Of a stretch of 64,000 bases of DNA, positions 8,678-17,591 are shown one piece after another (the first letter of the stretch is position 1; every line of letters begins with the position of its first letter). Source of the DNA: Polynucleobacter corsicus (GTDB lineage Bacteria; Pseudomonadota; Gammaproteobacteria; Burkholderiales; Burkholderiaceae). The notes under the pieces were generated by a model, which was given only the letters and a program-made list of their open reading frames with translations, was not told where the DNA came from and did no database searches. A program made the position numbers and the translations under genes. The DNA is taken from contig NZ_CP061314.1 in assembly GCF_018688255.1 (NCBI RefSeq), forward strand, positions 1,798,001-1,862,000, in the 5' to 3' direction.

Positions 8678-9040
8678 ATGAAAAAAGTTTTAGCTCTATT
8701 AGCTGCCTTATGGGCATTTTCTGGCTTAGCCCAGGCTCAAGAAAAAATTCAGGTCCTGAGCACACAAGAGCTTGTAAACGTCTGTAAATTGCCAGCAAGT
8801 CCTGAATCCCGCAGCTTTTGCGTAGGCTATATAACCGCTATTTACGACACTTATTTGGCTACACGCCACCCACAGCGCGCAAAGCCATATATCTGCGTAA
8901 AGCAACCTGCACCATCACGTGATGAAGTCATTGGTGAATTTGTAAAGTTTGCTCAATCTAATCAACAGACCACTGATAAACCTGCAGCAGGTGTTTTCTT
9001 GGGCTTCTTAGCATCACGCTTCCCTTGCGCCAGAAAATAA
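8678..9040 (+). CDS. Rap1a/Tai-like small secreted protein
   Basis: Exported protein of 120 residues. The signal peptide covers about residues 1-21 with a LAQA/QE cleavage site. The mature part has four cysteines (VCKLP, SFCVGY, YICVK, FPCAR) that could make two disulfides, plus the SFCVGYITAIYD and FLGFLASRFPC patterns of the Rap1a/Tai family. That family includes type VI secretion immunity proteins of Serratia, but many members occur without any effector. No T6SS gene or toxin is present here, so an immunity role is not supported. Its promoter probably lies in the 136-bp spacer shared with the ammonium channel gene. The glycine-zipper lipoprotein gene follows 50 bp later. Confidence 0.75.
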   Translation: MKKVLALLAALWAFSGLAQAQEKIQVLSTQELVNVCKLPASPESRSFCVGYITAIYDTYLATRHPQRAKPYICVKQPAPSRDEVIGEFVKFAQSNQQTTDKPAAGVFLGFLASRFPCARK

Positions 9041-9090
9041 TCCAAGACATTTAGCCAATTTAATATTTAAAGACACAAGGAACAGTTGAT

Positions 9091-9378
9091 ATGAAAAAAA
9101 TTATCGCTATTACTGCTGCAACTCTAGCAATCGCAGGTTGCTCCAACATGAGCAATACAGAGCAACGTACTTTATCTGGTGCTAGCATCGGTGCAGCTGC
9201 CGGCGCGGTTGGTACAGCTATTTTCCACGGCAACCCAATCTGGGGCGCAGTCGGCGGTGCAGCAGTGGGTGCGGCTTCTGGTTACGTATACGATGCCTAC
9301 AAAAAAGAGCAGGCTTCTGAGTACAACTCTGGATACAACGCTGGAAAAAATAATCAACCTGCTAAAGCTCCGCAGTAA
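9091..9378 (+). CDS. Glycine-zipper outer-membrane lipoprotein
   Basis: Predicted lipoprotein of 95 residues. The signal peptide ends in the lipobox IAGC with the lipidated Cys17. Ser18 follows, so by the +2 rule it would be sorted to the outer membrane. Residues 30-70 form a glycine-zipper segment (GASIGAAAGAVGTAI, GAVGGAAVGAASGY) like those of SlyB or YMGG-type proteins, followed by a short polar tail. The precise role is unknown; such proteins affect envelope stability. A strong terminator lies 33 bp after the stop. Confidence 0.85.
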   Translation: MKKIIAITAATLAIAGCSNMSNTEQRTLSGASIGAAAGAVGTAIFHGNPIWGAVGGAAVGAASGYVYDAYKKEQASEYNSGYNAGKNNQPAKAPQ

Positions 9379-9410
9379 TACTTTATTTTTCTAGTAGCAA
9401 GGAAATAAAA

Positions 9411-9441
9411 AAACCCGACCTGCGTAATGCGAGTCGGGTTT
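9411..9441. terminator. Bidirectional terminator between the lipoprotein gene and htpG
   Basis: AAACCCGAC pairs with GTCGGGTTT around a 13-nt loop. A-rich sequence flanks the left arm and a T run the right arm, so it can stop transcription in both directions. It lies between two convergent genes (stops at 9378 and 9462). Confidence 0.85.
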
Positions 9442-9461
9442 TTCTTTAGAGCCTCAGTGAA

Positions 9462-11363
9462 TTAGGCTAGTAAGAGTTGATTGATACGCTTTACATAAGC
9501 CGCCGGATCATTCAATTGACCGCCCTCAGCTAAAAGTGCTTGATCAAACAAGACCTGAGTCCATTCATCAAAGTGCTGATCATCAGATTTCAGCTTCAGT
9601 AGCAAAGGATGCTCTGGGTTAATTTCCAAAATAGGCTTAGTGTCAGGCGCCTGCTGACCTGCAGCTTTGAGCATACGCAATAAGTTTCCGGAGAGCTCAT
9701 TCTCATCAGAAACTAAACATGCTGGAGAATCAGTCAAGCGGAAAGTCACACGCACATCCTTCACCTTGTCTTCTAGGGCCGCTTTCATGCGATCGAGCAA
9801 GCCCTTGAAATTCTTTTCAGTTTCTTCATGCTCTTTCTTTTCTTTCTCGTCACTTAAGTTGCCGAGATCAAGACCACCTTTTGCTACCGAGGTCATCTGC
9901 TCACCATCAAACTCGGCGAAGAAAGAAAGCATCCATTCGTCTACTCGATCGGTGAGTAGCAATACTTCGACACCCTTCTTGCGGAAGATCTCTAAATGCG
10001 GACTATTTTTAGCGGCATTAAAAGTATCGCCAGTCACGTAATAAATCTTGTCCTGACCTTCTTTCATGCGTGAAATATATTCAGCTAGGGAAACAGTTTG
10101 ATCCGCAGAATCCATGTGCGTACTTGCAAAACGCAAGAGCTTTAAGATGCGCTCTTGATTTGGCTGATCTTCACCAATGCCCTCTTTAAGCACTTGTCCA
10201 AACTGAGTCCAGAAGGTGTGGTACTTTTCTTTTTTAATATCGTCATCGCTATTGGCTAGATCCTCCAACATGCTCAGCACACGCTTGGTGGAACTTTCGC
10301 GAATGATCTTGACATCACGTGATTCCTGCAGAATTTCACGGGAAACGTTTAAAGGTAAATCTGTTGAATCAACAACACCAGTGACAAAGCGCAAATACAT
10401 GGGCATTAATTGCTCAGCATCATCCATGATGAATACCCGCTTCACATACAACTTAATACCACCCCGCTTATTACGATCCCACAAATCAAATGGTGCACGT
10501 GAGGGTACATACAGTAGTTGCGTAAATTCACTACGGCCTTCAACTCTATTGAGGGAATAGCACAAGGGGTTTTCGTAGTCGTGAGATAAGTGCTTATAAA
10601 ACTCGTCATACTGCTCTTGAGTGATCTCCGATTTAGAGCGCGCCCATAAAGCGCTCGACTGGTTAATACTCTCAAGCTCATCTTTAATTACTTGTTCTTT
10701 TTTATCCGCATCCCACTCTTCTTTATTCATCTGAATCGGCAAAGAGATGTGATCAGAGTATTTACGAATAATCGACTTGAGCTTATGCGTGGAGAGGAAA
10801 TCGTCCTCACCTTCACGCAAATGCATCGTGATCGATGTTCCCCGTTGTGGGCGGTCAATACTTTCTACTGTAAATTCGCCCGAACCATCGGACTCCCAAC
10901 GAACCCCATCGGTCGCCGGCAGACCAGCACGACGCGTCTCTACAGTAATACGATCGGCCACAATAAATGCTGAATAAAAACCTACGCCAAACTGACCAAT
11001 TAAAGCGGCATCTTTTTGTTGATCGCCAGATAGCTTGGAGAAAAATTCTTTTGTACCAGAGCGAGCAATGGTGCCCAAGTTCGCAATAGCTTCATCGCGG
11101 CTCATACCAATGCCATTATCAGAAATAGTTACGGTTCTGGCAGCTTGGTCAAAACTAACTTTGATCTTCAGATCAGGATCATCTCCATACCAATCGGGAT
11201 GCTCAATTCCTTCAAAGCGGAGCTTGTCTGAAGCATCAGATGCATTCGAGATTAACTCTCGGAGAAAAATTTCCTTGTTGGAATACAAGGAATGAATCAT
11301 CAGTTGTAAAAGTTGCTTTACCTCGGCCTGAAAGCCTAAAGTTTCTTTGCTAGCTACAGTCAT
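9462..11363 (-). CDS. htpG: Molecular chaperone HtpG (Hsp90)
   Basis: Cytosolic ATP-dependent chaperone of 633 residues. The N-terminal GHKL ATPase domain shows ELISNASDASDKLRF (Mg/ATP asparagine), ISDNGIGM and GQFGVGFYSAFIV; middle and C-terminal dimerisation domains follow at normal length. The ATG at 11363 is preceded by GAGGGA at 8 nt, better than an upstream ATG at 11384. A near-consensus RpoH promoter lies at 11411-11436, indicating heat-shock control. It is transcribed after, but probably independently of, the rhodanese gene. Confidence 0.97.
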   Translation of the reverse strand: MTVASKETLGFQAEVKQLLQLMIHSLYSNKEIFLRELISNASDASDKLRFEGIEHPDWYGDDPDLKIKVSFDQAARTVTISDNGIGMSRDEAIANLGTIARSGTKEFFSKLSGDQQKDAALIGQFGVGFYSAFIVADRITVETRRAGLPATDGVRWESDGSGEFTVESIDRPQRGTSITMHLREGEDDFLSTHKLKSIIRKYSDHISLPIQMNKEEWDADKKEQVIKDELESINQSSALWARSKSEITQEQYDEFYKHLSHDYENPLCYSLNRVEGRSEFTQLLYVPSRAPFDLWDRNKRGGIKLYVKRVFIMDDAEQLMPMYLRFVTGVVDSTDLPLNVSREILQESRDVKIIRESSTKRVLSMLEDLANSDDDIKKEKYHTFWTQFGQVLKEGIGEDQPNQERILKLLRFASTHMDSADQTVSLAEYISRMKEGQDKIYYVTGDTFNAAKNSPHLEIFRKKGVEVLLLTDRVDEWMLSFFAEFDGEQMTSVAKGGLDLGNLSDEKEKKEHEETEKNFKGLLDRMKAALEDKVKDVRVTFRLTDSPACLVSDENELSGNLLRMLKAAGQQAPDTKPILEINPEHPLLLKLKSDDQHFDEWTQVLFDQALLAEGGQLNDPAAYVKRINQLLLA

Positions 11364-11403
11364 GCGTATTCCCTCTTCCCTCATTAATCAATGAACATCT
11401 CTT

Positions 11404-11436
11404 CTGGTAAATGGGGCTTATTTAATGCATTTCAAG
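11404..11436 (-). promoter_or_regulatory. Sigma-32 (RpoH) heat-shock promoter of htpG
   Basis: On the reverse strand CTTGAAA (11430-11436) is followed after 13 nt by CCCCAT (11411-11416), essentially the E. coli sigma-32 consensus CTTGAAA-N13-CCCCATnT. The predicted start near 11404 gives a leader of about 40 nt to the htpG ATG at 11363. The promoter lies between the rhodanese stop and htpG. Confidence 0.85.
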
Positions 11437-11454
11437 ATCTATGCCATTAGAAAT

Positions 11455-11865
11455 TTAACTCTGATGTGGCTTTGAATGTTTATCCACGATAGGTAATTCA
11501 GCCTTTTTCCAGGCGCTAAAACCACCTTCTAGATGACAAACACCTGGCACACCCATTTTTTGAAGGGTTTCAGTTGCCAAGGCAGATCGCCACGCAGAGG
11601 CGCAATAAAGCATTAAACGCTTGCCCTCTCCAAAAACTGGCTTGTAATAAGGGCTATCTGGATCAACCCAAAATTCCAGCATGCCACGAGGCGCATGAAT
11701 TGCACCTGGAATCATGCCATCACGTTCCAGCTCCCTCACATCCCGAATATCTACAAATACTGTGTTTTGATCATCTAGAAATTGTTGTGCTTGTTCTAAG
11801 GGTACGGTCTCAATTTGAGCCATCGCATTGGCAATTAATTCTTGATAACCCAATTTCAATTTCAT
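11455..11865 (-). CDS. Rhodanese-like domain protein
   Basis: Single-domain rhodanese of 136 residues, probably a cytoplasmic sulfurtransferase or persulfide carrier. FVDIRDVRELERDGMIPGA is the typical first motif. The active-site loop is CASAWRSA with a conserved cysteine in LMLYC, followed by LEGGFSAWKKAELP at the C-terminus. The catalytic cysteine is present, so activity is plausible; donor and acceptor are unknown. AGGAG lies upstream of the ATG at 11865. htpG follows on the same strand behind its own heat-shock promoter. Confidence 0.9.
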   Translation of the reverse strand: MKLKLGYQELIANAMAQIETVPLEQAQQFLDDQNTVFVDIRDVRELERDGMIPGAIHAPRGMLEFWVDPDSPYYKPVFGEGKRLMLYCASAWRSALATETLQKMGVPGVCHLEGGFSAWKKAELPIVDKHSKPHQS

Positions 11866-11946
11866 CCAAATCTCCTAAATTGCTAATACTTTTATTTGAT
11901 CATTCTTAAGGGCGTTATATCGACTCTGCCCTGATAATATGTAGTT

Positions 11947-13209
11947 ATGAACTTTACCCCTACCGAGCTTGGTGCTAGCGTTATTTTTGCCATAGCAGTG
12001 CTACACACGTTTTGCACTTCTTATTTTGAGGTGCTTGCTAAAAAATCTCCAAAGCATGCTGGCTTATGGCATCTCCTTGGTGAAGTAGAAATCGTCTTTG
12101 GATTTTGGGCGGCTATCCTCATTATTTTTATGTGGCTCGCTAATGATCTAGCTACCGCAAAAGACTACGCCAATAAACGTAACTTCACCGAGCCGCTATT
12201 TGTTTTCGCCATTATGGTGGTCGCTGGCAGTAAACCAATTTTGCATTTTGCAACCCAGCTGCTTCACAAACTTGGCAAGGCAATTCAACTCGTCTTGCGA
12301 ACCAAACAAGCTCCAACACTCTATTTCTTGACCCTCAGCATCACACCTTTGTTGGGCTCGCTGATTACCGAGCCTGCAGCAATGACGCTGGCAGCATTCT
12401 TGTTACGCGACCTAGTCTATCGCCATAAATGCTCTACCTCACTACTGTTCGGTACCCTGGGTGTGCTGTTCGTCAACATTTCGATCGGTGGCACGCTAAC
12501 TAATTTTGCAGCACCTCCAGTGCTGATGGTGGCATCCACTTGGGGTTGGAGTAGCGCTTTCATGTTCGCCAATTTTGGCCTTGAAGCGATCATCGCCATT
12601 TTTATTAATGCCACAATCGTAACGCTGCTCTTTCATAAGCAATTAGTTGAGCCTACGAGTAAAGCTGATCACATTCGTATTCCACTCACCATTACAGCCA
12701 TTCATCTACTCTTCTTACTAGGCATCGTAGCTTTTGCACATGACCCAGTAATCTTCATATGGCTATTGCTCTTTTTTATTGGTTTCACCACCGCCTATCC
12801 AAAACATCAAAGCCCACTCATCTTGCGTGAAGCCTTGCTGGTGGGATTCTTCTTGGGTGGATTAGTAGTATTGGGTGCACTTCAAGGTTGGTGGCTACAA
12901 CCCATTCTGGAAACCATGAGCCCGACGGCTGTTTTCTATGGCAGCTTGGCACTAACAGCCATTACTGATAATGCAGCGCTCACTTATTTGGGCTCGTTAG
13001 TGGAGGGTACTTCACCAGAATTCAAGCTAGCCCTGGTTGGCGGTGCAGTAGCAGGCGGCGGCCTGACCGTTATCGCCAATGCCCCCAACCCTGCTGGACT
13101 GGCTATTTTGCGCAGTTACTTCCCCAATGCAGCTGTTTCCGCAGGCTTGCTATTGATAGCCGCCATTCCACCAACCATAGTCGCGATTCTGACCCTAAGT
13201 CTGCTCTAA
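11947..13209 (+). CDS. Putative Na+/H+ antiporter
   Basis: Polytopic inner-membrane protein of 420 residues with about eleven helices, resembling the putative Na+/H+ antiporter family (PF07399 type) in the ion-transporter superfamily. Typical segments are SITPLLGSLITEPAAMTLAA, the glycine-rich NISIGGTLTNFAAPPVLM, SLALTAITDNAALTYLGSL and a C-terminal NAPNPAGLAI. Acidic residues within helices (TEPAA, TDNAA) are candidate ion ligands. No Shine-Dalgarno is visible; a GATAAT hexamer lies 8 nt before the ATG, so the mRNA may have almost no leader. It is divergent from the rhodanese gene. Confidence 0.82.
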   Translation: MNFTPTELGASVIFAIAVLHTFCTSYFEVLAKKSPKHAGLWHLLGEVEIVFGFWAAILIIFMWLANDLATAKDYANKRNFTEPLFVFAIMVVAGSKPILHFATQLLHKLGKAIQLVLRTKQAPTLYFLTLSITPLLGSLITEPAAMTLAAFLLRDLVYRHKCSTSLLFGTLGVLFVNISIGGTLTNFAAPPVLMVASTWGWSSAFMFANFGLEAIIAIFINATIVTLLFHKQLVEPTSKADHIRIPLTITAIHLLFLLGIVAFAHDPVIFIWLLLFFIGFTTAYPKHQSPLILREALLVGFFLGGLVVLGALQGWWLQPILETMSPTAVFYGSLALTAITDNAALTYLGSLVEGTSPEFKLALVGGAVAGGGLTVIANAPNPAGLAILRSYFPNAAVSAGLLLIAAIPPTIVAILTLSLL

Positions 13210-13266
13210 ACCACTTATCCCGTAAAATCTCAGCTTCGCCCCCAGCTATAAACCTGAGAACGGCAT

Positions 13267-14625
13267 ATGAAAAAGCTCTATATCAAAACCTTTGGCTGTC
13301 AAATGAACGAGTACGACTCGGGCAAGATGGCCGACCTCTTACATGCCAAAGAAGGCATGGTCATGACTGATACCCCCGAAGATGCAGATGTGGTTCTATT
13401 GAACACTTGCTCAATTCGTGAAAAAGCCGAAGACAAAGTATTTTCAGATTTAGGTCGTCTGCGTGAGCTCAAGAAAACCAAGCCCGATTTATTGATTGGT
13501 GTTGGCGGCTGCGTTGCCAGCCAAGAAGGTCAACAAATTATTAGTAGAGCTCCCTATGTGGATGTGGTCTTCGGCCCACAAACACTGCATCGCTTGTCTG
13601 ACCTCATTACACAACGTCGCGAAACTGGCAGACCTCAAGTAGATATCTCTTTTCCTGAGATAGAAAAGTTTGATCATCTGCCCGCCTCTCGCCAAACTCG
13701 CGGCTCTGCTTACGTTTCCATCATGGAAGGTTGCTCAAAGTACTGTAGCTACTGTGTGGTTCCTTACACTCGTGGCGAAGAAGTATCACGCCCCTTTGAT
13801 GATGTATTAACTGAAGTAGCTGGTCTTACAGCCCAAGGCGTAAAAGAAATTGTCTTACTCGGTCAAAATGTGAATGCCTATCTTGGCAAGATGGGTGGCA
13901 CGGAAGAGATTGCAGACTTTGCACTACTGATTGAGTACATCGCAGAAATACCTGGCGTTGAAAGAATTCGCTTTACCACTAGCCATCCAAAAGAATTTGC
14001 CCAGCGCTTGATTGATGTCTACGCAAAAGTTCCTAAGCTGGTGAGCCACTTGCATCTACCAGTTCAACATGCATCCGACTCCGTTTTATCTGCAATGAAG
14101 CGTGGCTACACCGCCCTAGAATATAAAAGCATTATTCACAAGATGCGCGCCGTGAGGCCCGATCTGACACTCTCCAGCGACTTCATCGTGGGCTTTCCTG
14201 GTGAGACGGATGAAGATTTTGCAAAACTCCTGAAGATGGTTGAAGAACTCAATTTTGATAATAGCTTTTGCTTTATCTTCAGCGCACGTCCTGGTACACC
14301 TGCGGCCAACCTCAGTGATGACACCCCTTATGAGGTCAAACTTAAACGACTACAAACCTTACTTGCACTAGTTGAGTCACAAGCAAATCAGATTAGTAAA
14401 AATATGCTGGGCAATACTGAGCGAGTTCTAGTTGAAGGCTTAGCAAAGGATGGCGTGAACCTGCAGGGTCGCGCCACCAATAATCGGGTGATTCACTTTA
14501 CCGCGCCAGATGCAGATATCGAACCGCTGATCGGTCAAATGGTAGACATCCGCATCACTGAAGTACTCAATTACACACTCCGAGGCGATCTCATCAATGA
14601 GCTCACTTCTACGCAAGCCCATTAA
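13267..14625 (+). CDS. miaB: tRNA-2-methylthio-N6-dimethylallyladenosine synthase MiaB
   Basis: Radical-SAM methylthiotransferase of 452 residues that adds the 2-methylthio group to i6A37 in tRNAs reading UNN codons. The N-terminal auxiliary 4Fe-4S cluster ligands are Cys11, Cys48 and Cys82. The radical-SAM motif CxxxCxxC is Cys156, Cys160 and Cys163, and a TRAM domain ends the protein. All six cluster cysteines are present. It heads a forward run miaB-ybeY-corC-lnt, the order found in many proteobacteria (there usually with phoH). A TAAAAT hexamer at about 13224-13229 is a possible -10 element. Confidence 0.97.
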   Translation: MKKLYIKTFGCQMNEYDSGKMADLLHAKEGMVMTDTPEDADVVLLNTCSIREKAEDKVFSDLGRLRELKKTKPDLLIGVGGCVASQEGQQIISRAPYVDVVFGPQTLHRLSDLITQRRETGRPQVDISFPEIEKFDHLPASRQTRGSAYVSIMEGCSKYCSYCVVPYTRGEEVSRPFDDVLTEVAGLTAQGVKEIVLLGQNVNAYLGKMGGTEEIADFALLIEYIAEIPGVERIRFTTSHPKEFAQRLIDVYAKVPKLVSHLHLPVQHASDSVLSAMKRGYTALEYKSIIHKMRAVRPDLTLSSDFIVGFPGETDEDFAKLLKMVEELNFDNSFCFIFSARPGTPAANLSDDTPYEVKLKRLQTLLALVESQANQISKNMLGNTERVLVEGLAKDGVNLQGRATNNRVIHFTAPDADIEPLIGQMVDIRITEVLNYTLRGDLINELTSTQAH

Positions 14626-14626
14626 G

Positions 14627-15103
14627 ATGATAAATAAGCGTTCATCCTCCTCTAAATTAGAGATTGATATTCAGTTTGCGAGTGCTGCAATTAAAGAAAA
14701 AGTTTTGGCAATTGCTTCTCAAGCAGCAATTAAAAAATGGGTAAAGACAGCGATTGGATTGAATGGCCTAATCACCTTACGCTTTGTTAATGCAGCTGAA
14801 GGAAAAAAACTCAATTTTGCCTTTCGCAATAAAGACTATGCGACTAATGTCCTCACTTTTCCATACGAACTCAGTAACCAGACTTTGACTGCCGACATTA
14901 TTTTTTGTCTCCCTGTGATTCAAAAAGAGGCATCAGAGCAAAGTAAAGCTATGAAGGCTCATTTGGCTCATTTGATTATTCATGGCTGCTTACATGCCCA
15001 AGGCCTTGACCATGAGGGCGATAAAGAAGCAAAGAAAATGGAAGGTAAGGAAATTACCCTTCTAAAATCCTTAGGCTTTGCAAATCCCTACGCACCCATT
15101 TAA
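14627..15103 (+). CDS. ybeY: rRNA maturation RNase YbeY
   Basis: Zinc-dependent endoribonuclease for 16S rRNA 3'-end maturation and ribosome quality control, 158 residues from the ATG at 14627. The catalytic metal motif H-x3-H-x5-H is present as HGCLHAQGLDH, and TNVLTFPYE is the other hallmark. An in-frame ATG at 14597 would overlap miaB by 29 bp and add ten residues; neither start has a clear ribosome site. I prefer 14627, one base after the miaB stop. Confidence 0.92.
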   Translation: MINKRSSSSKLEIDIQFASAAIKEKVLAIASQAAIKKWVKTAIGLNGLITLRFVNAAEGKKLNFAFRNKDYATNVLTFPYELSNQTLTADIIFCLPVIQKEASEQSKAMKAHLAHLIIHGCLHAQGLDHEGDKEAKKMEGKEITLLKSLGFANPYAPI

Positions 15104-15159
15104 AGCATCTTTAAGGCTTCCTTCATTGAATTTTCTTATTTCTGCGATATTCTTGCTAT

Positions 15160-15999
15160 ATGCCTGACCCCAACAAATCCCTTTTAGAACGCTTGGCTAA
15201 TTTTTTAACGCCACAGCCAACCAGCCCAGCTGAACGTCGCCAAGAACTGATCGATACTCTCAGGGAAGCCCAGACAGAGGGTTTAATTGATGCAGATGCC
15301 CTCTCCATGATTGAGGGTGTATTCCAGGTGGGTCAATTATGTGCTCGCGATATTTTGATTCCCAGGGCACAGATTGACTGGATTGATATTAGCCAGCCTT
15401 TGTCGGAAATTATCAAAAGTGTAATTACTGCAGCTCACTCACGCTTCCCCGTATTTGAAGGTACTCGCGACAATGTCATCGGTACCTTGCTAGCAAAAGA
15501 TTTATTGCGTCACTCCAGTGAAAAAGATTTTCAGGTACGTGATTGGCTCCGTCCCGCCGTATTTATTCCTGAATCTAAGCGCTTGAGCGTCCTACTACGT
15601 GACTTCAAAGACAACCGCAATCACCTAGCTATTGTTGTAGATGAATACAGCAGTGTTGCAGGCGTCATTACGATTGAAGACGTGCTTGAGCAAATTGTTG
15701 GCGACATTGAAGATGAGCACGATATTGATGAAGAGGCAGACAATCTAATCTCTTTAGACAATGGCGATATTCGCGTAAAAGGCATTACCGAGCTCGAGCA
15801 ATTTAACGAGACCTTGGGTACGCAATTTGAAGTTGACGGTATTGAAACGGTTGCTGGTTTAGTCATTCAACATCTTGGTCGAGTGCCGAAGATGGGTGAA
15901 CTGATCAAAATTGACGGGGTTGAATTTGAGGTTCAGCGTGCCGATCCAAGACAGATTCATATTCTGCTCGCACGACAACTCCCCAAAAAGCCTGACTAA
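15160..15999 (+). CDS. corC: CorC/HlyC-type CBS domain protein
   Basis: Soluble protein of 279 residues lacking the membrane DUF21 domain, as in CorC (YbeX), which is linked to magnesium/cobalt efflux and ribosome homeostasis. There are two CBS motifs (ARDILIPRAQIDWID near residue 60 and the segment ending VDEYSSVAGVITIEDVLEQ near residue 170). A C-terminal CorC/HlyC transporter-associated domain covers residues 195-275. Position between ybeY and lnt matches many proteobacteria. There is no Shine-Dalgarno; GATATT lies 8 nt upstream of the ATG, raising the possibility of a near-leaderless transcript. Confidence 0.93.
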   Translation: MPDPNKSLLERLANFLTPQPTSPAERRQELIDTLREAQTEGLIDADALSMIEGVFQVGQLCARDILIPRAQIDWIDISQPLSEIIKSVITAAHSRFPVFEGTRDNVIGTLLAKDLLRHSSEKDFQVRDWLRPAVFIPESKRLSVLLRDFKDNRNHLAIVVDEYSSVAGVITIEDVLEQIVGDIEDEHDIDEEADNLISLDNGDIRVKGITELEQFNETLGTQFEVDGIETVAGLVIQHLGRVPKMGELIKIDGVEFEVQRADPRQIHILLARQLPKKPD

Positions 16000-16007
16000 G
16001 GATTACC

Positions 16008-17531
16008 TTGATTGATCTGCAATCAGCAAGGCTGCGCAATAGTACCAATGCATTGCTGCTATTTTTTCTTGGAGCCTTACTAGCCGCTGTAGCAGAGCTA
16101 CCCTATGGCGGCTGGATACAGATTCCCATCTTGAGTTTAATTTGGTGGCGAATGGATCAGCAGTCAAGCCACTCGATTAAAAATCAATTTATTTTTGGAA
16201 TGTCATTCGGTCTAGGCTACTTTGTTCTCGGCCTATGGTGGATCTACATTAGCCTACATGACATAGGCGGAATGCATGCTGCGCTTTCTGGCTTAGCGGT
16301 ATTTTTATTGGCCGCTGGAATGGCTTTCTTTTTCTCCAGCGCCTCCCTCTCCCTCGCTCTAGCAAAACGCAAGCACCTGACAGGACTGATACTAGCGGCC
16401 TCTTGGGTGATGATTGAATATCTGCGCAGCGTAGTGTTAACTGGCTTTCCTTGGATGGGATTTGCTGAGGCGCAATTCAATGGTCCCTTCGCACCAGTAG
16501 CAGCATTCTTCGGCGGTCTAGCATGCACATTTTTAGTGGTGTGGATTTCTTGGGAGATGACGCAGCTAAGAAAAAATATTTTCTTTAGTGCTACCTGCAT
16601 TATTTCTACTGTGGCACTTGCGCAACTTGCTGGCTTTTGGACTTTCACAAAACCGATTGGCGAGCCACTGAGTATTCGTTTAATTCAGGGTAACTTCGAG
16701 CAGAGCCTCAAGTTCAATCCCAAGGCCATTGAAGAGCAGTTTAGTTTTTATACCAATGCCATCGAGGGTCAGTCAGCAGATCTCATCATCACTCCAGAGA
16801 CTGCTTATCCTTGGCCCCAAAGCAATTTGCCCGCTGGTTTACTGGGATCGCTACAACATTTTTCTAACAACACCTCTAGCAATGTTTTGCTTGGCGTGAT
16901 TGGAGAGACGGGTAATTCCGCTGGGGTGCAGTACACCAACCGCGCACTCGGACTCTCTCCCAACGCACCAAACTATCAATACGACAAATCTCACTTGGTA
17001 CCTTTTGGAGAATTTATTCCACCTGGCTTTCATTGGTTTGTAAATGCTTTCAACGTCCCCATGAGCGACTTCGCGCGGGGCAAACAAGATCAAGCTCCTT
17101 TCAGCATTATTCGCTCTGGCAAAGATGCAGTTCATGCAGCCATCACGATTTGCTATGAAGATGTCTTTGGAGGGGAATTGGCCTCCCGCATTCATCGCAG
17201 CAGTCAACCCGTCAACCTATTGATCAACATGACCAATCTGGCCTGGTTTGGGGAGTCTCAAGCACCAGCACAGCAGTTGAGGTTATCCCAGTTACGCTCC
17301 TTGGAAACTGGCCTTCCAGCCCTACGTGCCACCAATACAGGCATCACGGCAGCCCTTGGGCCAGATGGCAAAGTACTGTCACAACTAGATGAATTTACCC
17401 AAGGGGTACTTAGCCTTAAGATCCAAGCCTACTCAGGCATCACTCCTTACGTACTTTGGGGAAACGCGCCCATTTTGGGCCTTTCTTGCCTCTTGCTCAT
17501 CCTGGGTCTAATTCGCCAAAAACGTATCTAA
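16008..17531 (+). CDS. lnt: Apolipoprotein N-acyltransferase
   Basis: Integral inner-membrane enzyme of 507 residues that adds the third acyl chain to lipoproteins before Lol transport to the outer membrane. About six N-terminal helices precede a nitrilase-fold periplasmic domain. The catalytic triad is Glu264 (ITPETAYPW), Lys327 (YDKSHLVPFGEF) and Cys382 (TICYEDVF), equivalent to E. coli E267/K335/C387. A final helix anchors the C-terminus. The start codon is TTG, supported by AAGGA about 6 nt upstream and the lack of any nearby ATG. The gene begins 8 nt after corC and is probably co-transcribed. Confidence 0.96.
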   Translation: MIDLQSARLRNSTNALLLFFLGALLAAVAELPYGGWIQIPILSLIWWRMDQQSSHSIKNQFIFGMSFGLGYFVLGLWWIYISLHDIGGMHAALSGLAVFLLAAGMAFFFSSASLSLALAKRKHLTGLILAASWVMIEYLRSVVLTGFPWMGFAEAQFNGPFAPVAAFFGGLACTFLVVWISWEMTQLRKNIFFSATCIISTVALAQLAGFWTFTKPIGEPLSIRLIQGNFEQSLKFNPKAIEEQFSFYTNAIEGQSADLIITPETAYPWPQSNLPAGLLGSLQHFSNNTSSNVLLGVIGETGNSAGVQYTNRALGLSPNAPNYQYDKSHLVPFGEFIPPGFHWFVNAFNVPMSDFARGKQDQAPFSIIRSGKDAVHAAITICYEDVFGGELASRIHRSSQPVNLLINMTNLAWFGESQAPAQQLRLSQLRSLETGLPALRATNTGITAALGPDGKVLSQLDEFTQGVLSLKIQAYSGITPYVLWGNAPILGLSCLLLILGLIRQKRI

Positions 17532-17591
17532 TCGTAATTTCCTAGTTCACCAGCTTGGCCATGTAAAATCAAAGGCTTAGCCAGGTACATC

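Noticed and set aside
8678..9040. T6SS immunity function for the Rap1a-like gene
   Set aside because: No effector or secretion component is encoded nearby; family membership alone does not support it.
9667..10041. 124-codon open frame antisense to htpG
   Set aside because: Ser/Phe-rich translation without motifs, fully covered by a clear htpG frame; a shadow.
16244..16648. 134-codon open frame antisense to lnt
   Set aside because: Covers the membrane-helix part of lnt on the other strand and has no family features or ribosome site.
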